Positions 1-10,887 of a stretch of 64,000 nt of DNA are shown here, piece by piece; the first letter of the stretch is position 1, and each line of letters opens with the position of its first letter. The position numbers and the translations under genes are program-made. The DNA lies in NCBI RefSeq assembly GCF_033807575.1, contig NC_084717.1, positions 10,355,692 through 10,419,691 of the forward strand. The letters run 5' to 3'. A model generated the notes under the pieces. That model saw only the letters and a list, made by a program, of their open reading frames with translations. It ran no database searches and had not been told where the DNA came from. The DNA is from Cydia pomonella. Lineage: Eukaryota > Arthropoda > Insecta > Lepidoptera > Tortricidae.

Positions 1-58
1 CGCTCGGACTCGCGCAGCGAGGAGCGGCGGTCATGAGCTAACCCTTGCTTGTGTGCAG

Positions 59-119
59 GGCGCGCGCCGAGTCTCCCCCGCGGGCCTCGCGCTGCGGGGC
101 CTGCGTGCCCTACCTGTGA
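59..119 (+). CDS. possible last exon of a gene entering from the left (partial)
   Basis: A polypyrimidine-like run ending in TTGTGTGCAG at 49-58 could be a splice acceptor. Reading on from 59 (one base completing a split codon) gives about 19 residues, ARAESPPRASRCGACVPYL, and a TGA at 117-119. Base composition is strongly GC-rich up to about 170 and then falls abruptly to AT-rich sequence, as expected for coding sequence passing into a 3' untranslated region. An AATAAA lies at 235-240. No domain can be recognised in so few residues, and the upstream exons are outside the window. It could equally be a GC-rich noncoding stretch or a first-exon fragment on either strand. Confidence 0.25.
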
Positions 120-2157
120 CGGGGCCGACGGACGGCCCGGCCCCGAGCATCGCGCGCGCCGACACACTATCTGTGATATGTACGAATCGGAGGACTCTCG
201 AGTTGAGTAATGTTTGAATGTGCTACTAATATATAATAAATAACCGCCTGCTGGTTCTAGAGATGATGAAGAACCTATTCGACTTAAATATCTGTTTCAT
301 CAACATGACGCAATAGTGTACCTTATTTTCTTTCCTTCTAAAATTTTGCCGATGTTTATTTATCTATCCGGCCAGTTAATTATACCATTGTAAAGATATC
401 TAATCCAAATTATAGCCTAAAGGTTACACTTTTGTTGTTGCATGTTCATTTGTGAATTAAGGCAGTTTTAATTATAAGTAGTACGTAATTGTAATATGAA
501 GTATTGATTCGAGAAGGTTGTCAGTCAGTATTAGGTTGTAATGTATTGTATAACGGCTGTTTGAATGGATTAAGACTGCGTTAGGGTAAGTTCGCCGTAG
601 GACGAGTCGGGCTATATAATACCCGATAAATAGAAACAGTATACCTATGGCAATTTCAGCATGCTATCTGTGATTCATTGTTTGTAAGTTTACGTGGAGT
701 TATTTATTTTAGCAGTATTGATGAACACCCACTCTTATGTTTATGGATGTTTCGTTTGATTTTTCTGAAAATATGTATTAAATTTATAGTAGTACTGGTG
801 TCATACACATTGAGTTCGATTTTTAGTCTTTCATATTCATATTTTCTACCCCCTTAAAATATGTGTTTTTTTTACTTAAAAGATCTTTTGTCGCAATCAA
901 CGTTTATAAAACGGCTAATGAAAAATGAGCATCGACAAAATTCAAAAAAAGTTAATACAATAATATGAATAACGACATTAAAGAGTACCTTATTATTCTA
1001 GAAATATACAAGTATTGTTAATGGAAACTGTCGATATTGTTACATTTAGGCAAAACAAGATTTAGTCGTCAATAGACAGTGAGAATAATAATAAATTTTA
1101 GTTATGTAGATGGTTGACATAAGGGGTGTAGCTCCATTTATTTTAATCTTTTGTTATGGATTTTGCATGAGTTTATGTGATGTTAATATAATTATGTATT
1201 TCATCGACTCGACTGTGTAAATGGACCAGCTTTATAAGATGTTTATAATAGTATAGCTATTTCAATTGTCAGTGAAACTGAATCGGTTTAATGGATTTGT
1301 CACCGAATAATAAGAAAATTCTAAATGTTAAGGCATATCTGAATCTTTTTATAATGCTAGATTTAAAATACGTATTGAGACTTTAAAAATGTTCACCCCT
1401 TGCCATAAAATCCATCTAGTTTTTACAACCATAAAATAATGGGATGGGATTATTGGTTAGGGGTGAAGTATATGCGCGAATTAATTTACTATTGACAATG
1501 TATTCGTGTACAATACAGTTCCTTGAATCAAACTGCCATACATTTTGGGACTTGCCACTTTGTACGTCGGTGGCAAAGGGCAGGTGCCACAAAGGACACC
1601 CTTGCACTTTGCCAACGACACGTTTTTAAAGATTAGACCTCGACTTTCCACAGTTTGTAGCTGTCTATGTTTATCCGGTTTCTAATAAGTAAATATCTTA
1701 TTGTATGTCTATGTCCAAATAGTACCTATATGAATATATGCAAGCAGTGTCTGATTTAAATACATATAAAGCTTATTATCTAAAAACATATTTTGATTAT
1801 TTCCTTGACCTAGCATTGCCGAGGATGCGATATCGCGTCCTTGGCTTTGAGAAACCACAAAGTGGGTTAAATATACTACTCCACCCAATATCTATAAAGA
1901 ACGGGGTCTGCAATACTTAAGCCATATTATGCTAATAAAATATCATAAGCTCTAATTAGTAAAATATAATAACCTACTAAATTAAAACTTAATAACAGCA
2001 AATTAATCCAAGCATGATGCTTCGATAGTAATGCAGTGGCATAAGTAACAATAGAAAAAAAACTAAGTAAACTACTTCCTATAATCCCACAATCTGATAA
2101 AAATGAAGCACTACGCCGCGAGCCGGGTCCCGAGTTCCTGACAGTTGCATTCTACAT
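120..2157. other. AT-rich stretch without recognisable genes
   Basis: Frequent stops in all frames; only ORFs of about 60 codons, which look random. An AATAAA at 235-240 could end the transcript suggested at the left edge, and the following AT-rich sequence could be 3' UTR or intergenic. Nothing else is recognised. Confidence 0.5.
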
Positions 2158-2402
2158 ACAGGCCGTTTATTTAGTCACCTGCAATAATTTACGAGGTGAA
2201 TGTATAGGTCATACTGAGCAACTTTTACAATGGGACCAATCGTGAAAATTTTTTTGGCTGTTTCATACATTCTGACCTTGACATTTTCTATGGAAGAGTT
2301 TTTTTTTCGCGATTTTGGTATTGGTCCCATAGTAAAAGTTGCTCAATATGACCTATATATTCAGCCCGTAAATTATTGCAGGTGACTAAATAAACACCCT
2401 GT
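2158..2402. mobile_element. MITE with about 85-bp terminal inverted repeats
   Basis: The left end (ACAGGCCGTTTATTTAGTCA...) is repeated inverted at the right end (reverse complement ACAGGGTGTTTATTTAGTCA...). The pairing continues through the motifs CCTGCAATAATTTACG, ATAGGTCATA and GAGCAACTTTTAC to GGGACCAAT, leaving a short AT-rich centre. It has no coding capacity. The terminal motif is one I recognise as dispersed in Lepidoptera; the superfamily is not determined. Confidence 0.8.
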
Positions 2403-2589
2403 ATACTAAATAGTTAGAGATTATAGAATCTCAACTCGAAGTTTTGAGATGAGATGACAAGGTTTTGAAGTCTGTTGAAAAGAGCATTCTTGAATAGACT
2501 ACCTATTACAAATAATAGGTAGACAAGACAGGTCGTACCTAATGTTAGCTTGCTGGTATGAATTTAGAGATATACAATTCAGTTTTAAG

Positions 2590-2885
2590 GGCCAATCAGA
2601 TCCACACTCGCTATGGCCCGATATCAGGCCCGACGTCGGGCCCGAGCAAGAGTATTTTTCCGTGTCACCAAATATCAGCACATCTTTTATAATATTTGAC
2701 ATGTAAAAAATACTTTGTCTCTAATTGCCAAAAATTCAATGTTTGATATTTTTGCATATTAAGCATTTTTTACATTTCTAATATTGTTAACGATGTGCTG
2801 ATATTCAGTGAAACGGAAAACCATTATCAGGCCCGAAATCGGGACTGATTTCGGGCCCAAAATCGGTAAGCGGATGTAATTGGCG
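2590..2885. mobile_element. MITE-like inverted repeat
   Basis: Arms at about 2658-2697 and 2780-2818 are near-perfect reverse complements and share AATATCAGCACATC. They are flanked outside by GC-rich, self-complementary GGCCCGA/TCGGGCC motifs at 2614-2645 and 2825-2866. No ORF. Outer limits are approximate. Confidence 0.6.
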
Positions 2886-3141
2886 CTTTACTGATTACTA
2901 ACTCACATACGTTCAGTAACCAATCGGAATACATGCGGCCCGTATCAGATCCTGACGTGAGCATACTACTGTGACGCACTAATGTTGTGCCCTAAAATCT
3001 AATCCGCGATTCCCTGAATGTCTGATAATTTTCCTAATCTATACAGCGCAATAAATTAACATACCAACGTCAGCGATAATAACTCAATATCAAAGTTTAT
3101 CAATTGTCTACACAAACCCATAAGAGCATTTTCACACTGTC

Positions 3142-3332
3142 CGATCAGATATCGGATATAGGATGGAAGTAAAATGTTATAACATATGTGTTTTCTATAT
3201 TTATTTTTCATTTAAGTACTCCGCATGACGAAAAAAATGTTAACGCAAAGAAGGTGAACTTCATGCCACAGGGCACTCTGTAACAGCTGTCATCCTTATA
3301 TGGGCCACCCGATATCCGATATCGGATTGGAA
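3142..3332. repeat. inverted GATATCGGAT-type repeat
   Basis: CCGATCAGATATCGGATA near 3142 is matched inverted by TATCCGATATCGGATTGG near 3310-3330. This is a diverged foldback or MITE. No target duplication was identified. Confidence 0.4.
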
Positions 3333-3408
3333 CTTCCGATAATTTCAGACATGTCGGACCCCCCGTCAGCAGTCGGGCCGATATTTTTTATTTGTATGTG
3401 TGTATATG

Positions 3409-5726
3409 CAGTGCCGGATTAAGAAATTTTGATGCCCTAAGCATTTCTAGATCTTGGTGCCCCCTCTGCCTAGGCTCATCCAGATTACATTGACAACATT
3501 GATTTTTTTTGGTAAACTAAGTGACGCTCATGGTCGCATTACTGCTGCAATTTGTATTTTCAATCCATTACTTATTTTATCAAGGAAAAAGGAAATTGAC
3601 AGTGCTGCAGCAGTAACGTTGCAACAGTAATGCTGGTGCAGTCGCCATCCTAATGTCACCTTTATCAAAGCATGCGTGAACTAAATTGTGTACTTGCCTT
3701 TCCGGCTAACTATGTGATTAAAACCTGCTTTGGTTCACTTCACAAATAAACCCTAGAAGTAACAGGACCAAAAGTAACCCGAAAGTTACATAAGGACTGA
3801 GGCCCAGAGGCAATTGTAAATTCGTATGTGCGATAGGGAGACAACACGTCGAACGTGGTTCGCGGTTGACCCTCAGTTGTTTCTACCGTGGCGGGTAATC
3901 GTGCGAGGCCGAAGGCCGAACTGCAGGATAGCAGTGCTTGGAATTGAACCAATGGTGGCAATAGTCAAAAAACGAATCCAACGGCCATGCTCATAAGGTT
4001 GAAGATCCGGAGTGCCCACTTGGCGCTTCCGAGCAAGACCTAAAGGCAGAGTTGCGAGAGAGCTGGGTTTTGTGACTGATAAAATACCCAGTGTAAGCGA
4101 GGATTAAGCCAAGTGTCTTAAAAAACTAAGTCGAAAGCTGAGCTCTTCATAAAGCCGAAAGCGCGGTCCGATCGGCGCTTTTACGTATGAGGCCAAATGC
4201 CACGCTGCAAGAAAGCAGAACTTGGAATTGACAAATTGTGTGAATGAGGCCGAAGGCTGAGATCCTCATAAGGTTAGACGCCCGGAGAGTCTGATGGCGG
4301 CGCGCTATAAAAAAGACCAATGGCGAATAATAAACAAGGCATAATGCCCAGCCGCAAGAGACGAAAGCCTGGATTTGGACACATGGCAAATTTATGTGAG
4401 GCTTAAGGCTAACTTTTACATAAAGTAAAAAGCGGAGTATGAATAAGACCTAACGAAATCGAACCAATGTGATCATGGCTCTCCTGCTGCTCGGCGTTTG
4501 GCCTCGCTCAAAAGGGCACTTGATTAGAGTTAGTTGCAGCCGATGAAATAGGCGTTTCGAACCAAAGATTTCCTTTGGCAGGATTGGCCCCTAGGAGTTA
4601 GGACCCAAGGGTTGATTTAGTTAAGAAGTGGAGCCACCAAGTTTTGTAGTGTACATTTTTAGAGGAGGGTGTGGGCTCTCAACTTTATCTTGTTATCTAC
4701 ATCAGTTAAGCTAGTAGGCTATGTTTGGTATAGTTTTCGTATAAATCGGGAATGCCGAACTCATTTACGAGTATGGTATCACATAGACACTATTCCGAAG
4801 TGGAAACGTAAAATTTTCATTTTTTTCATATTCCTCTTCACGCTTCAACCGCTGAACCAATTTAGTTGAAATTTGGTAGAGATAATTAGTTTAGTCCCAA
4901 GAAAGGACAGGATAGTTTAATCTAAAAAATCATCGCTAAGGATGTGTAAAGGAGAGTGGAAGTTTATTTGGGGAATTTTTAATTACATCTTAGGAAAACA
5001 AAGATTAATTCTGCTAAAGGAAAACTTTGGTTCAAATAAAACCGTATGCTTTTGGTTTTCGACCTTCGTGGGGCCCCGAACCTGCACTTTAGCCTTTGAT
5101 TCCGTCATCAGTTTTTTTATCATAAATCTTTGACAATTTAGTTCGCACGATCGCGGCTCTGCAGCTTGGCCGTGTACAATACGTCGCAAACCAATCTGGT
5201 GTGCAAGAGCTCAGGCAGCATGAGTGACAAATTCCGATCCTCGAAAATCTGTTAAGACTTCGGTGCGAAGCCGAAGGCCGAGTTGCAAGAGAGCGAAATT
5301 CGGACACGACATAATTATAAATTAAGACAAAAGTGTAGATCTACTATTAAATTCGACACTCCGACAAGGCTGAAGAACAAGCTCCACGTAGGGTTGAAGA
5401 CAAGTAGCTTTCTAAAACTGAGCTCTACGTTGGGTGTAAGGCCCTTTGGCCCAAAGCCTGACGGATTTGCAGAATGCTGGAAATCAAAAATCAACCACGA
5501 ACCAATGGGTAAAGTATGAGGAAAAAATCAGCATATTGCAAGCCTGATGGAATGGGCCTCCTCGTAGGGGCAAAGGCCTGCGTTGGAGACTCGCTTACGT
5601 GCCCTATACACGACGCACAAACGTTCATGTACAAACTACCCGTTTTTTTGCCAACGATTTTGGTGCCCCCCTAGACGTGGTGCCCTAAGCAAGTGCTTAT
5701 TTTGCTTAATGGTTAATCCGGCACTG
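3409..5726. mobile_element. non-autonomous hAT element, 2.3 kb, with 8-bp target duplication
   Basis: The element starts CAGTGCCGGATTAA and ends TTAATCCGGCACTG, a perfect terminal inverted repeat. It is flanked by identical 8-bp copies of TGTATATG at 3401-3408 and 5727-5734. An 8-bp duplication with CAGTG-type ends is the signature of the hAT superfamily. The next inner bases also pair loosely (TGCCCTAAGC occurs near both ends). The interior has no transposase frame. It carries several diverged copies of a GCCGAAGGCCGA...GCAAGA-type motif (about 3905, 4190, 4246, 4340, 5271) and a piece at 3815-3890 resembling the MITE at 17524. It is therefore an old internally rearranged derivative moved by a hAT transposase encoded elsewhere. 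Confidence 0.85.
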
Positions 5727-5739
5727 TGTATATGTTTGA

Positions 5740-6006
5740 CGACCGGTCTGGCCTAGTGGGTAGTGACCCTGCCTATGAAGCCGATGGTCCCGGGTTCAAA
5801 TCCTGGTAAGGGCATTTATTCGTGTGATGAGCATGGATATTTGTTCCTGAGTCATGGGTGTTTTCTATGTATTTAAGAATTTATAAATATTTATATATTA
5901 TATACATATATCGTTGTCTAAGTACCCTCAACACAAGCTTTATTGAGCTTACTGTGGGACTTAGTCAATTTGTGTAATAATGCCCTATAATATTTATTTA
6001 TTTTTT
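5740..6006 (+). mobile_element. tRNA-derived SINE, copy 1
   Basis: The head CGACCGGTCTGGCCTAGTGG followed by GGGTTCAAATCC gives the A-box and B-box of an internal RNA polymerase III promoter. A tRNA-unrelated body and an AT-rich tail (TATTTATTTATTTTTT) follow. It aligns almost throughout with the copy at 25990-26256. It lies six bases beyond the hAT target duplication that ends at 5734. No clear target duplication of its own was found. No protein is encoded. Confidence 0.8.
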
Positions 6007-6559
6007 ACAATAGATGCTAACTGCTATTTAGATTCTGCATTCGAGAACACTATGAAAATGAGACTTTATTATTGGTAAGTTAAAGGTGATTTGCGAAATA
6101 GCTTTAGTATAGAACTTATCAATCAATCTCTTGACGTAGTATCGTGTATGTCCTAAATGCATTGATAAAATTAGGCAGGAAAGTTCCATAGGATATGTAT
6201 TTGTACCTGCGAGTAATCGTACCTACTACCTACTAAGGAGTCACTCGTGCTTGGAGCTAATGTCACATCACATGTATTATCTTTGTTAGAGACCCAGGTC
6301 ACGGTCAATAGCAGGCATTTTCCTATTTGGTACGTACCCTCAGAAGCATTTTAGAAGACCTTACACAACACAGGAAACAACAATACAATAGGTACATAAT
6401 CACTACTGTTTATTTGTTCTCAACTGACGGGATCAGTGCCCGATAAGAATTCTTCGTAGCAAATAGTAATTGCTTAGTTAAGGAAGAATCTAAATTAAAT
6501 TGAGTTTATGTTTGCCTTCATAGTTCATATTTTTCGAGTCCATTTTAAGTGAAACGGTA
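6007..6559. other. no gene seen
   Basis: AT-rich sequence with short random ORFs only; no inverted repeat or domain recognised. Confidence 0.4.
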
Positions 6560-6649
6560 CTAGAGTTTGTGCGGAAAGAGAAAGAGTCGTGGAATGTATG
6601 GGCTCCGGCCTTGCATTCCACGACTCCTTTCTTTCCGCACAGACTCTAG
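6560..6649. repeat. 90-bp imperfect hairpin
   Basis: CTAGAGTTTGTGCGGAAAG at the left is mirrored by a reverse complement at the right (CTTTCCGCACAGACTCTAG). AGTCGTGGAATG pairs with CATTCCACGACT, around a loop of about 17 bases. It is either a small MITE or a hairpin in the intergenic space downstream of the minus-strand peptide gene. Confidence 0.7.
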
Positions 6650-6763
6650 AAGAGCTTGTGCTTTCACATTCATTTACACGTAGGCACAGTAGGTATAGCT
6701 AGCTGATTGCTAACATACTGATATAAAAAGAAAAAAAATGCTACAGCGGGTAACACATGTTGA

Positions 6764-6769
6764 ATTTAA
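6764..6769 (-). promoter_or_regulatory. poly(A) signal variant ATTAAA
   Basis: ATTAAA on the minus strand about 40 bases past the stop of the secreted peptide gene, well placed to end its transcript. Confidence 0.45.
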
Positions 6770-6809
6770 TTTGTGACCCTCCATTTACATCCGACCAAAG
6801 CACTGACAT

Positions 6810-7010
6810 TCATATCTTCTTCATTTCATCACGAGAAAGCATACTTCCCTGGTTGCTTTTGTGGCAGTAGTAATTCTGATTATTTGCGCTACAGTGGTCC
6901 CTGCAGATTCGTTGACACTCCTGCCAATGGAACAGCGTGTAGCCAGGGTCGTAGGCCTCGCCAACGATGACCACCGCGAACAACACCAATATGATCATGA
7001 GCAGCTTCAT
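6810..7010 (-). CDS. small secreted cysteine-containing peptide precursor
   Basis: The frame encodes 66 residues. The first 19 (MKLLMIILVLFAVVIVGEA) are a textbook signal peptide: a lysine, a long hydrophobic core, and small residues before a predicted cut at about residue 19. The mature part begins YDPGYTLFHW and has four cysteines, at about 32, 36, 40 and 49 (spacing C-x3-C-x3-C-x8-C), then a charged hydrophilic tail. Four cysteines suggest two disulfides in an exported peptide. I do not recognise the family, so an antimicrobial, regulatory or structural role would be a guess. A TATA box about 160 bases upstream and an ATTAAA downstream support a real transcription unit. The last dozen residues could instead be intron if GGAAGTATGC acts as a splice donor, so the C-terminus is less certain than the start. 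Confidence 0.7.
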   Translation of the reverse strand: MKLLMIILVLFAVVIVGEAYDPGYTLFHWQECQRICRDHCSANNQNYYCHKSNQGSMLSRDEMKKI

Positions 7011-7165
7011 TTTGCGGACTAGTTCTTAACAAACGACGCACTTGTCTTCTGGACTCTTCCTTTTGAAACTAAGCAAGTTTTAGACCCCTGTGCTCTCGAT
7101 TATCCCCTTAGTTGTGGCTTGACAAAGTTAAGACAGAGGATGGTACAATATAGTTGGGTGCTTCC

Positions 7166-7174
7166 CGTTTTATA
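7166..7174 (-). promoter_or_regulatory. TATA box of the secreted peptide gene
   Basis: The minus strand reads CTATAAAACGGG here. Transcription would start about 30 bases downstream, near 7140, giving a 5' leader of roughly 130 bases before the ATG at 7010. Confidence 0.5.
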
Positions 7175-7179
7175 GTACC

Positions 7180-8350
7180 TAGAGTCCTGGCATAGCGTGA
7201 TTCCTGATAACTGTCCCAAAATCCCAAAAGATAGTCCTAATGAGGATGGGAAGTCCTCACATATAGGTACTTCTTCTTATTAGTCACCGAGACAGCACAG
7301 AAAGTTATCATAATGGATTAGTTAATTGCATCATATTTTCGTGTATCTTTTTCCTTAATTAGGAAGAGTGGAAAAACTTGCATCATGGATTTTACGTACC
7401 TCTGAGTAATTGTTTGAGTCGTTATATTACGTTTTTAATCTAGGTATATATAAAGAACTACCTATCAGGTAAACTGCATAGGCAAACTGATAGGCTCTTT
7501 AAAAATTAAATCTTTATAATCTATATTGAATAAAATATATCTCAAAAATAATCTCAACATAAAAACCTAATCCAATATCCGCCAGTTCGTCGCTGCTCCA
7601 ACTTTTGCTATGAATCTTTCAGTGACCATAATGTACAATAATTAGAGCACATATAATGTAATTTACGTTTGTAGATAATAACGCATAATAAATTACCTAC
7701 GAAATAATGCCTTAGCTGCCACCACGAGAGTAATAAAGTGTCATATACACTTGAGCAAATATGTTTGCTGGAGGTTATAAAAAGATAACAAGAATCGACA
7801 CAGCCCAAGTCATATGGTGATTAAATTGTTAACTATGGACTAGCACGCTTTTATAAGTACGTTACTTACCGGTTTTGTGAACATAACCTTAAGCAGTTAG
7901 CATTTTAATTACAAAAATCTAGTCTTTCATTAATTTGATATTGACTGCTCAGTGTATACCTCTGTAGTGTATATATATGGCTTGTACTCATTTGTACCCT
8001 AAAATCTTACTTTACTATATAATTAATTATAAAATAAAATAACAATGAATAACATCCACCAAGAGGGATTTTTTGGAATTGGATTGCCGCTTGTCCGCTC
8101 CTCCATTAGTTAAAACATGGGAAAGGAGTAAGGCTGTATTTGTATCGCACCTTTACGGATTCCTTTAGCATTCAGTGTAACAAATATAAAATAATTCAAT
8201 TACACTCATCCTATTACACTCACTCAACTAAGTAGTTACAGCAACCAAACAGAAGAACATGAATAAAATTATTACTTTTGAAGAATTTCAGTATGTCATG
8301 CTTCCAAGCTAAGCCTTCGTATGCGTGGATTGATGATGATGATGTTAATG
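7180..8350. other. no gene seen
   Basis: AT-rich sequence with random short ORFs. A (GAT)n-like stretch, GATGATGATGATG, lies near 8332-8345. The start of this stretch probably includes upstream control sequence of the minus-strand peptide gene. Confidence 0.4.
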
Positions 8351-8351
8351 A

Positions 8352-8414
8352 ATAAAAGCTACCCTATGACCTTCCCCGGGCCTCAAACTATGTCCATACA
8401 ACATATCATCTAAC
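8352..8414 (+). mobile_element. RTE-like retrotransposon 3' fragment, left part
   Basis: The motifs CTACCCTATGACCTTCCC and CAAACTATGTCCATACA match the 3' region of RTE-type LINEs that I recognise in Lepidoptera. The sequence stops at CATCTAA, where the foldback element is inserted, and resumes at 9052. Confidence 0.65.
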
Positions 8415-9048
8415 AAGGAAGGGTACCCAACTGTCCGAATCCGATTTGATTCATTTTGATATATGTTATAGAGTAGTCTAAAATAACGGACACGTTTTTT
8501 TTTTAGCTGCCCAAACTCAACCTATTGGGAGAAATTGTCCTCCAAAGTACTAAAAAGTTACTAAATCTTCTAACTCCTATAGAAAGTTATGCTCAAGCAA
8601 CTTGCTAGTTAATGGCTTGTTTGAGTATATGTTTGAGAGCAGGAAAAAATAATGTACTCGTGTTTTGTTATATCTGCTTAAACTCAAGTTTTCCTAAAAA
8701 ACACCCGTCTTTATGTGTAACTATAGTGATAAGATATTATAAAACTTCGAATGTCGATTTTTTTAGGAAAAAATGAGTTTTAGCCGATATAACAAAACAC
8801 GTGCTCATTATTTTTTGCTGCTTTCAAACATATACTCAAACCAGCCATTAACTAGCAAGTTGCTTGAGCATCACTTTCTATAGGAGTTAGAAGATTTAGT
8901 AACTTTTTAGTACTTTGGAGGACAATTTCTCCCAATAGGTTGAGTTTGGGCAGCTAAACAAAAAATACGTGTCCGTTATTTTAGACTACTCTATAACATA
9001 TATCAAAATGAATCAAATCGGAGTCGGACAGTTGGGTACCCTTCCTTG
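8415..9048. mobile_element. 634-bp foldback element with about 300-bp arms and TAA target duplication
   Basis: The element begins CAAGGAAGGGTACCCAACTG and ends with its reverse complement CAGTTGGGTACCCTTCCTTG. The arms stay paired with few mismatches almost to the centre near 8731, so nearly the whole element can fold on itself. It is flanked by TAA at 8412-8414 and 9049-9051. A 3-bp TWA duplication is typical of PIF/Harbinger elements. No transposase is encoded. Removing the element and one TAA rejoins the interrupted RTE-like repeat in register (CATCTAA|GTCAGTTCCGCGG), which fixes the insertion boundaries. Confidence 0.85.
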
Positions 9049-9190
9049 TAAGTCAGTTCCGCGGTTTAAGCATCAAGAGGTAACAGACAGACTGACACAC
9101 AGAGTTAGGTTAGCTTTTGCCCGCAACTTTGTTTGGAATGATAATGACCCTACCCCGCCCTAAACTACCCTATGTCCTTTCCCAGCCCTA
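9049..9190 (+). mobile_element. RTE-like retrotransposon 3' fragment, right part
   Basis: GTCAGTTCCGCGGTTTAAGC, AGAGGTAACAGACAGACTGA and TTTTGCCCGCAAC continue the RTE-like tail interrupted at 8414. A further partial copy of the CTACCCTATGTCCTTTCCC segment follows at about 9150-9190. Confidence 0.6.
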
Positions 9191-9217
9191 CTAGAACAAA
9201 AAGTACTATACAATACA

Positions 9218-9292
9218 ATATAACATAACACAATACAATACAAATACTCTTTATTGGGGTATGCACTCAATAAAAGAAAACAATACAAAAGA
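9218..9292 (-). mobile_element. non-LTR retrotransposon 3' tail
   Basis: On the minus strand this reads TTTTCTTTTATTGAGTGCAT then AATAAAGAGTATTTGTATTG with a TATTG-type tail. The same tail occurs on the plus strand near 63740-63800. It is a short 5'-truncated LINE end. Confidence 0.55.
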
Positions 9293-9324
9293 AAACTGAA
9301 ACACAAACAGAGATAGAGACAGAC

Positions 9325-9430
9325 CAAGATAAGTTGGCAGCGATTTTAACAGCCCAGACAGTGTAGGTGTTATTTTAAACGTTAAACTTCTATGAATATG
9401 GGCTATCACAATCGCTGCCAACTTATCTTG
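9325..9430. mobile_element. 106-bp MITE
   Basis: CAAGATAAGTTGGCAGCGAT at the left end is repeated inverted at the right end (TCGCTGCCAACTTATCTTG). Inside, AGCCCA pairs with TGGGCT. No coding capacity. Confidence 0.75.
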
Positions 9431-10235
9431 ACTCTAAACAACAGGCGGTCTTATCGCTAAAAAGCGATCGCTTCCAGACAACCTTCTCAACCTCTACTAG
9501 GGATTGTAAATGAAATATTGTCTAACTTTTTTTTTCAACAGTTACCTAATTAATTATTGTACCTATTACTAATGTTAGTGTTGGTTTACGGTCTTGGCAT
9601 TCATAAGATGACGTAAATGAGTAATTTATCTACATATGTACATACATATTAGGTGTACAAAAATAGCTTTGACCTTGCTTGCTACTTGGACGGCCAGGGG
9701 TCAAGGTTGTATTAGATATTGATCTTGAAGAATTAATCACACTGATAGGGTTATTTATCCGTGTCATGAGTTTGGAAATTTCCTGTAACTGCTAAAATAT
9801 TAGTTTAAGGTTACTGACCGCTGCGATTAGCTATTTAATTAAGTTTTGGTCCATTAATATTAATGTGTTTTTGCCGTTAAGTATCCGCCCTACTTTATAT
9901 CGATTTCATATATCCCTTAATATAAAAATGGCACACAAAGTCATAGTTCATGGCTATTGTTTATACAGTTCAAAAAAGTTGAACAGATATGTCAATCCTC
10001 ATCCCATAGAAAAAAGACAAACCCTCATCCCATTCTATGGGAGTTCATAAAAAATAAATGCGAACGCGTTACGCGACTATACATCAAGCTCACTGCAAAC
10101 ATTTTTTATTACCTACTCTGTGGTAAATCCCCTCCGCCCGCTGCCCGCCGGCGGATCATAAGCAGTGGGTAACAAGCTTTAGATAGGGGTGCACGCTCGG
10201 TTTTTCGAATTCAAATGTGAGCAATATCCACAAGC
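9431..10235. other. intergenic sequence upstream of the THAP gene
   Basis: AT-rich, with only short ORFs. A GC-rich patch lies at 10128-10155 (CCCGCTGCCCGCCGGCGG). The promoter of the THAP-domain gene should lie here, but no TATA box or other motif stands out. Confidence 0.35.
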
Positions 10236-10330
10236 ATGAGTAGGAAATGCTGTTGCGTCTCCGGATGTCAGAAGACGAATTTATCGAATCCGGAATGTAC
10301 ATTTAATCCACTCCCTACAGAGGTGTCTAG
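10236..10330 (+). CDS. THAP-domain P-element-like protein, exon 1
   Basis: ATG at 10236 opens MSRKCCCVSGCQKTNLSN and continues through the motif TFNPLP to a split arginine codon; a donor AG|GTAAGA follows at 10331. The cysteines at residues 6/7 and 11 are the first zinc ligands of a C2CH THAP finger, and FNPLP matches the usual F-x-x-F/L-P motif. The frame joins exon 2 exactly: AG + A gives Arg32, then QHEWLKVIGR with the conserved tryptophan at 36, then C59-x2-H62. The first exon alone is too short to stand as a gene. It is called because it supplies precisely the missing half of the finger. Confidence 0.85.
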
Positions 10331-10887
10331 GTAAGAGTTTTTACAATAACTATTATTTGTTTTATTATAACTACCTGCAAACAAGAGCGTTGCGTTGGTA
10401 AGTAACAATAGTAATGCTTGTTCACGCTAGATAAAGTGAATAAGGTATCACTAGTTTCTTGTACCTACAGTGTGTAAATCCAATACGGGAGATAAATTAA
10501 ACCAGATATAGGTAAGTAGAATTTATCCATGTAATCATTAGTTATGAAGTTTTTTTATTATATTTTTTTATTTACTGCAAACATTACGAATTACGAGACA
10601 TAACACTACGAGATACGAGCTTTAACTGCCGTCAATAGCGTAAGCGTTGACAATTACTTTAAAAATCTCGTATCTTGTAACGTATGTGACTTGTGTGTAG
10701 TGTTTTCGGAACCGGTATTCTTTTTGAGAACCGGGAATTTCGGTACTTTTGTATTACGGAACCGGGATTTCCCGGTTTTTTCGGTATTTTCGGTTCTTGC
10801 TAGTTTTTGTCATAGAAAACAAGGGTTATGCTTCAAAAGTAAACTAAAATTCTGTATTCAAGTAACTTTAATTCGAAATTTTTTCTT

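Noticed and set aside
5740..5830. A functional tRNA gene
   Set aside because: A-box and B-box are present, but the acceptor stem does not close and the sequence continues into a SINE body shared with 25990; it is tRNA-derived, not a tRNA.
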